The position numbers were made by a program, and so were the translations under genes. DNA of 6,226 bases from Nitrospirota bacterium (GTDB taxonomy: Bacteria; Nitrospirota; Nitrospiria; Nitrospirales; Nitrospiraceae), in contig JACRQB010000204.1 in NCBI GenBank assembly GCA_016222925.1, positions 1 to 6,226 on the forward strand, written 5' to 3'. Below the pieces are notes generated by a model. That model was not told the DNA's origin and ran no database searches. It saw nothing but the letters and a program-made list of their open reading frames with translations. Every line of letters starts with the position of its first letter. Position 1 is the first letter of the stretch. This document shows, one piece after another, positions 6,054 through 6,226 of the stretch.

Positions 6054-6226
6054 CTAATTGTCCGCGATCGGATTTTGGCCGGCCAGGATGCAATCAGCTT
6101 TAAGAGCAACCATGCGTCGAAGGATGCGGCGTGCTTCGCGCAAGATCTTCTCGGGCTGGTGGTTGCAGAGGGTATGTGTCTCGGTCTCCTGAAACTCCGA
6201 GTCACTGTCCCACCGCGGTTCGGGAG
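6054..6226 (-). CDS. Unidentified protein, C-terminal 56 codons, cut by window edge
   Basis: On the - strand the frame is open from the window edge to the TAG at 6054-6056 and encodes 56 residues. I do not recognise the family. The segment begins acidic (WDSDSEFQETETHTLCNH) and continues as a likely amphipathic helix, EKILREARRILRRMVALKAD, ending ILAGQNPIADN. About two thirds of third codon positions are G or C, which suits coding DNA in this GC-rich window. The composition looks more natural than the Arg/Ser-rich frame beside it on the same strand. The start and most of the gene lie outside. The + strand is also open here in the complementary phase, so the strand choice is a judgement. No neighbour gives a functional hint. 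Confidence 0.45.
   Translation of the reverse strand, partial: PEPRWDSDSEFQETETHTLCNHQPEKILREARRILRRMVALKADCILAGQNPIADN

Noticed and set aside
5918..6205. 95-codon - strand ORF starting at 6205
   Set aside because: It is Arg/Ser-rich and reads like an out-of-frame shadow of the more natural frame ending at 6054 on the same strand.
6206..6226. Sequence near the right edge resembling the tRNA T-arm (GCGGTTCGGGAG)
   Set aside because: Only a few bases resemble the tRNA-His 3' half, far too short for an attachment repeat.
1..6226. CRISPR array, insertion sequence or riboswitch
   Set aside because: I saw no regularly spaced repeats, transposase motifs, terminal repeats, or known aptamer-like leader on either strand.

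Overview
The window looks like chromosomal DNA of a moderately GC-rich Gram-negative bacterium. The diderm envelope is inferred from an LptE-type outer-membrane lipoprotein gene. Protein flavour and gene order suggest a Nitrospira-like (Nitrospirota) genome, but that is an impression from memory and no search was run.

Positions 1-4040 hold a compact + strand cluster, leuS (5' end cut by the window edge inside the HIGH-type motif) - lptE - holA. The leuS stop codon lies within a few bases of the lptE start, and holA follows lptE after an 18-base gap, so the three are probably co-transcribed. E. coli has the same leuS-lptE-holA order. The cluster joins leucyl-tRNA charging, lipopolysaccharide export and replication clamp loading, an order that is conserved although the functions are not obviously related. 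rpsT (ribosomal protein S20) lies on the - strand and converges on holA, with a 23-base tail-to-tail overlap. An 85-base divergent spacer separates rpsT from pyrF (OMP decarboxylase, + strand). It holds a good promoter for rpsT, a weaker candidate for pyrF, and a tandem 8-base repeat on which the two -10 elements overlap.

A complete tRNA-His (GTG anticodon, G-1, C73 and encoded CCA) lies at 5258-5335. After it the dense core-gene layout stops. Positions 5336-6053 contain no intact recognisable gene. On the - strand there is the C-terminal half of a RelE/ParE-type toxin without its N-terminus. Upstream of it, in the same reading phase, is an unrecognised ORF that may be the remains of its partner. 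At the right edge, the last 56 codons of an unidentified - strand gene enter the window.

Nothing here amounts to a clear undescribed system. The most useful second looks are the decayed toxin-antitoxin-like material behind the tRNA gene, the truncated unknown gene at the right edge, and the overlapping holA/rpsT tails with their unusual basic HolA extension.
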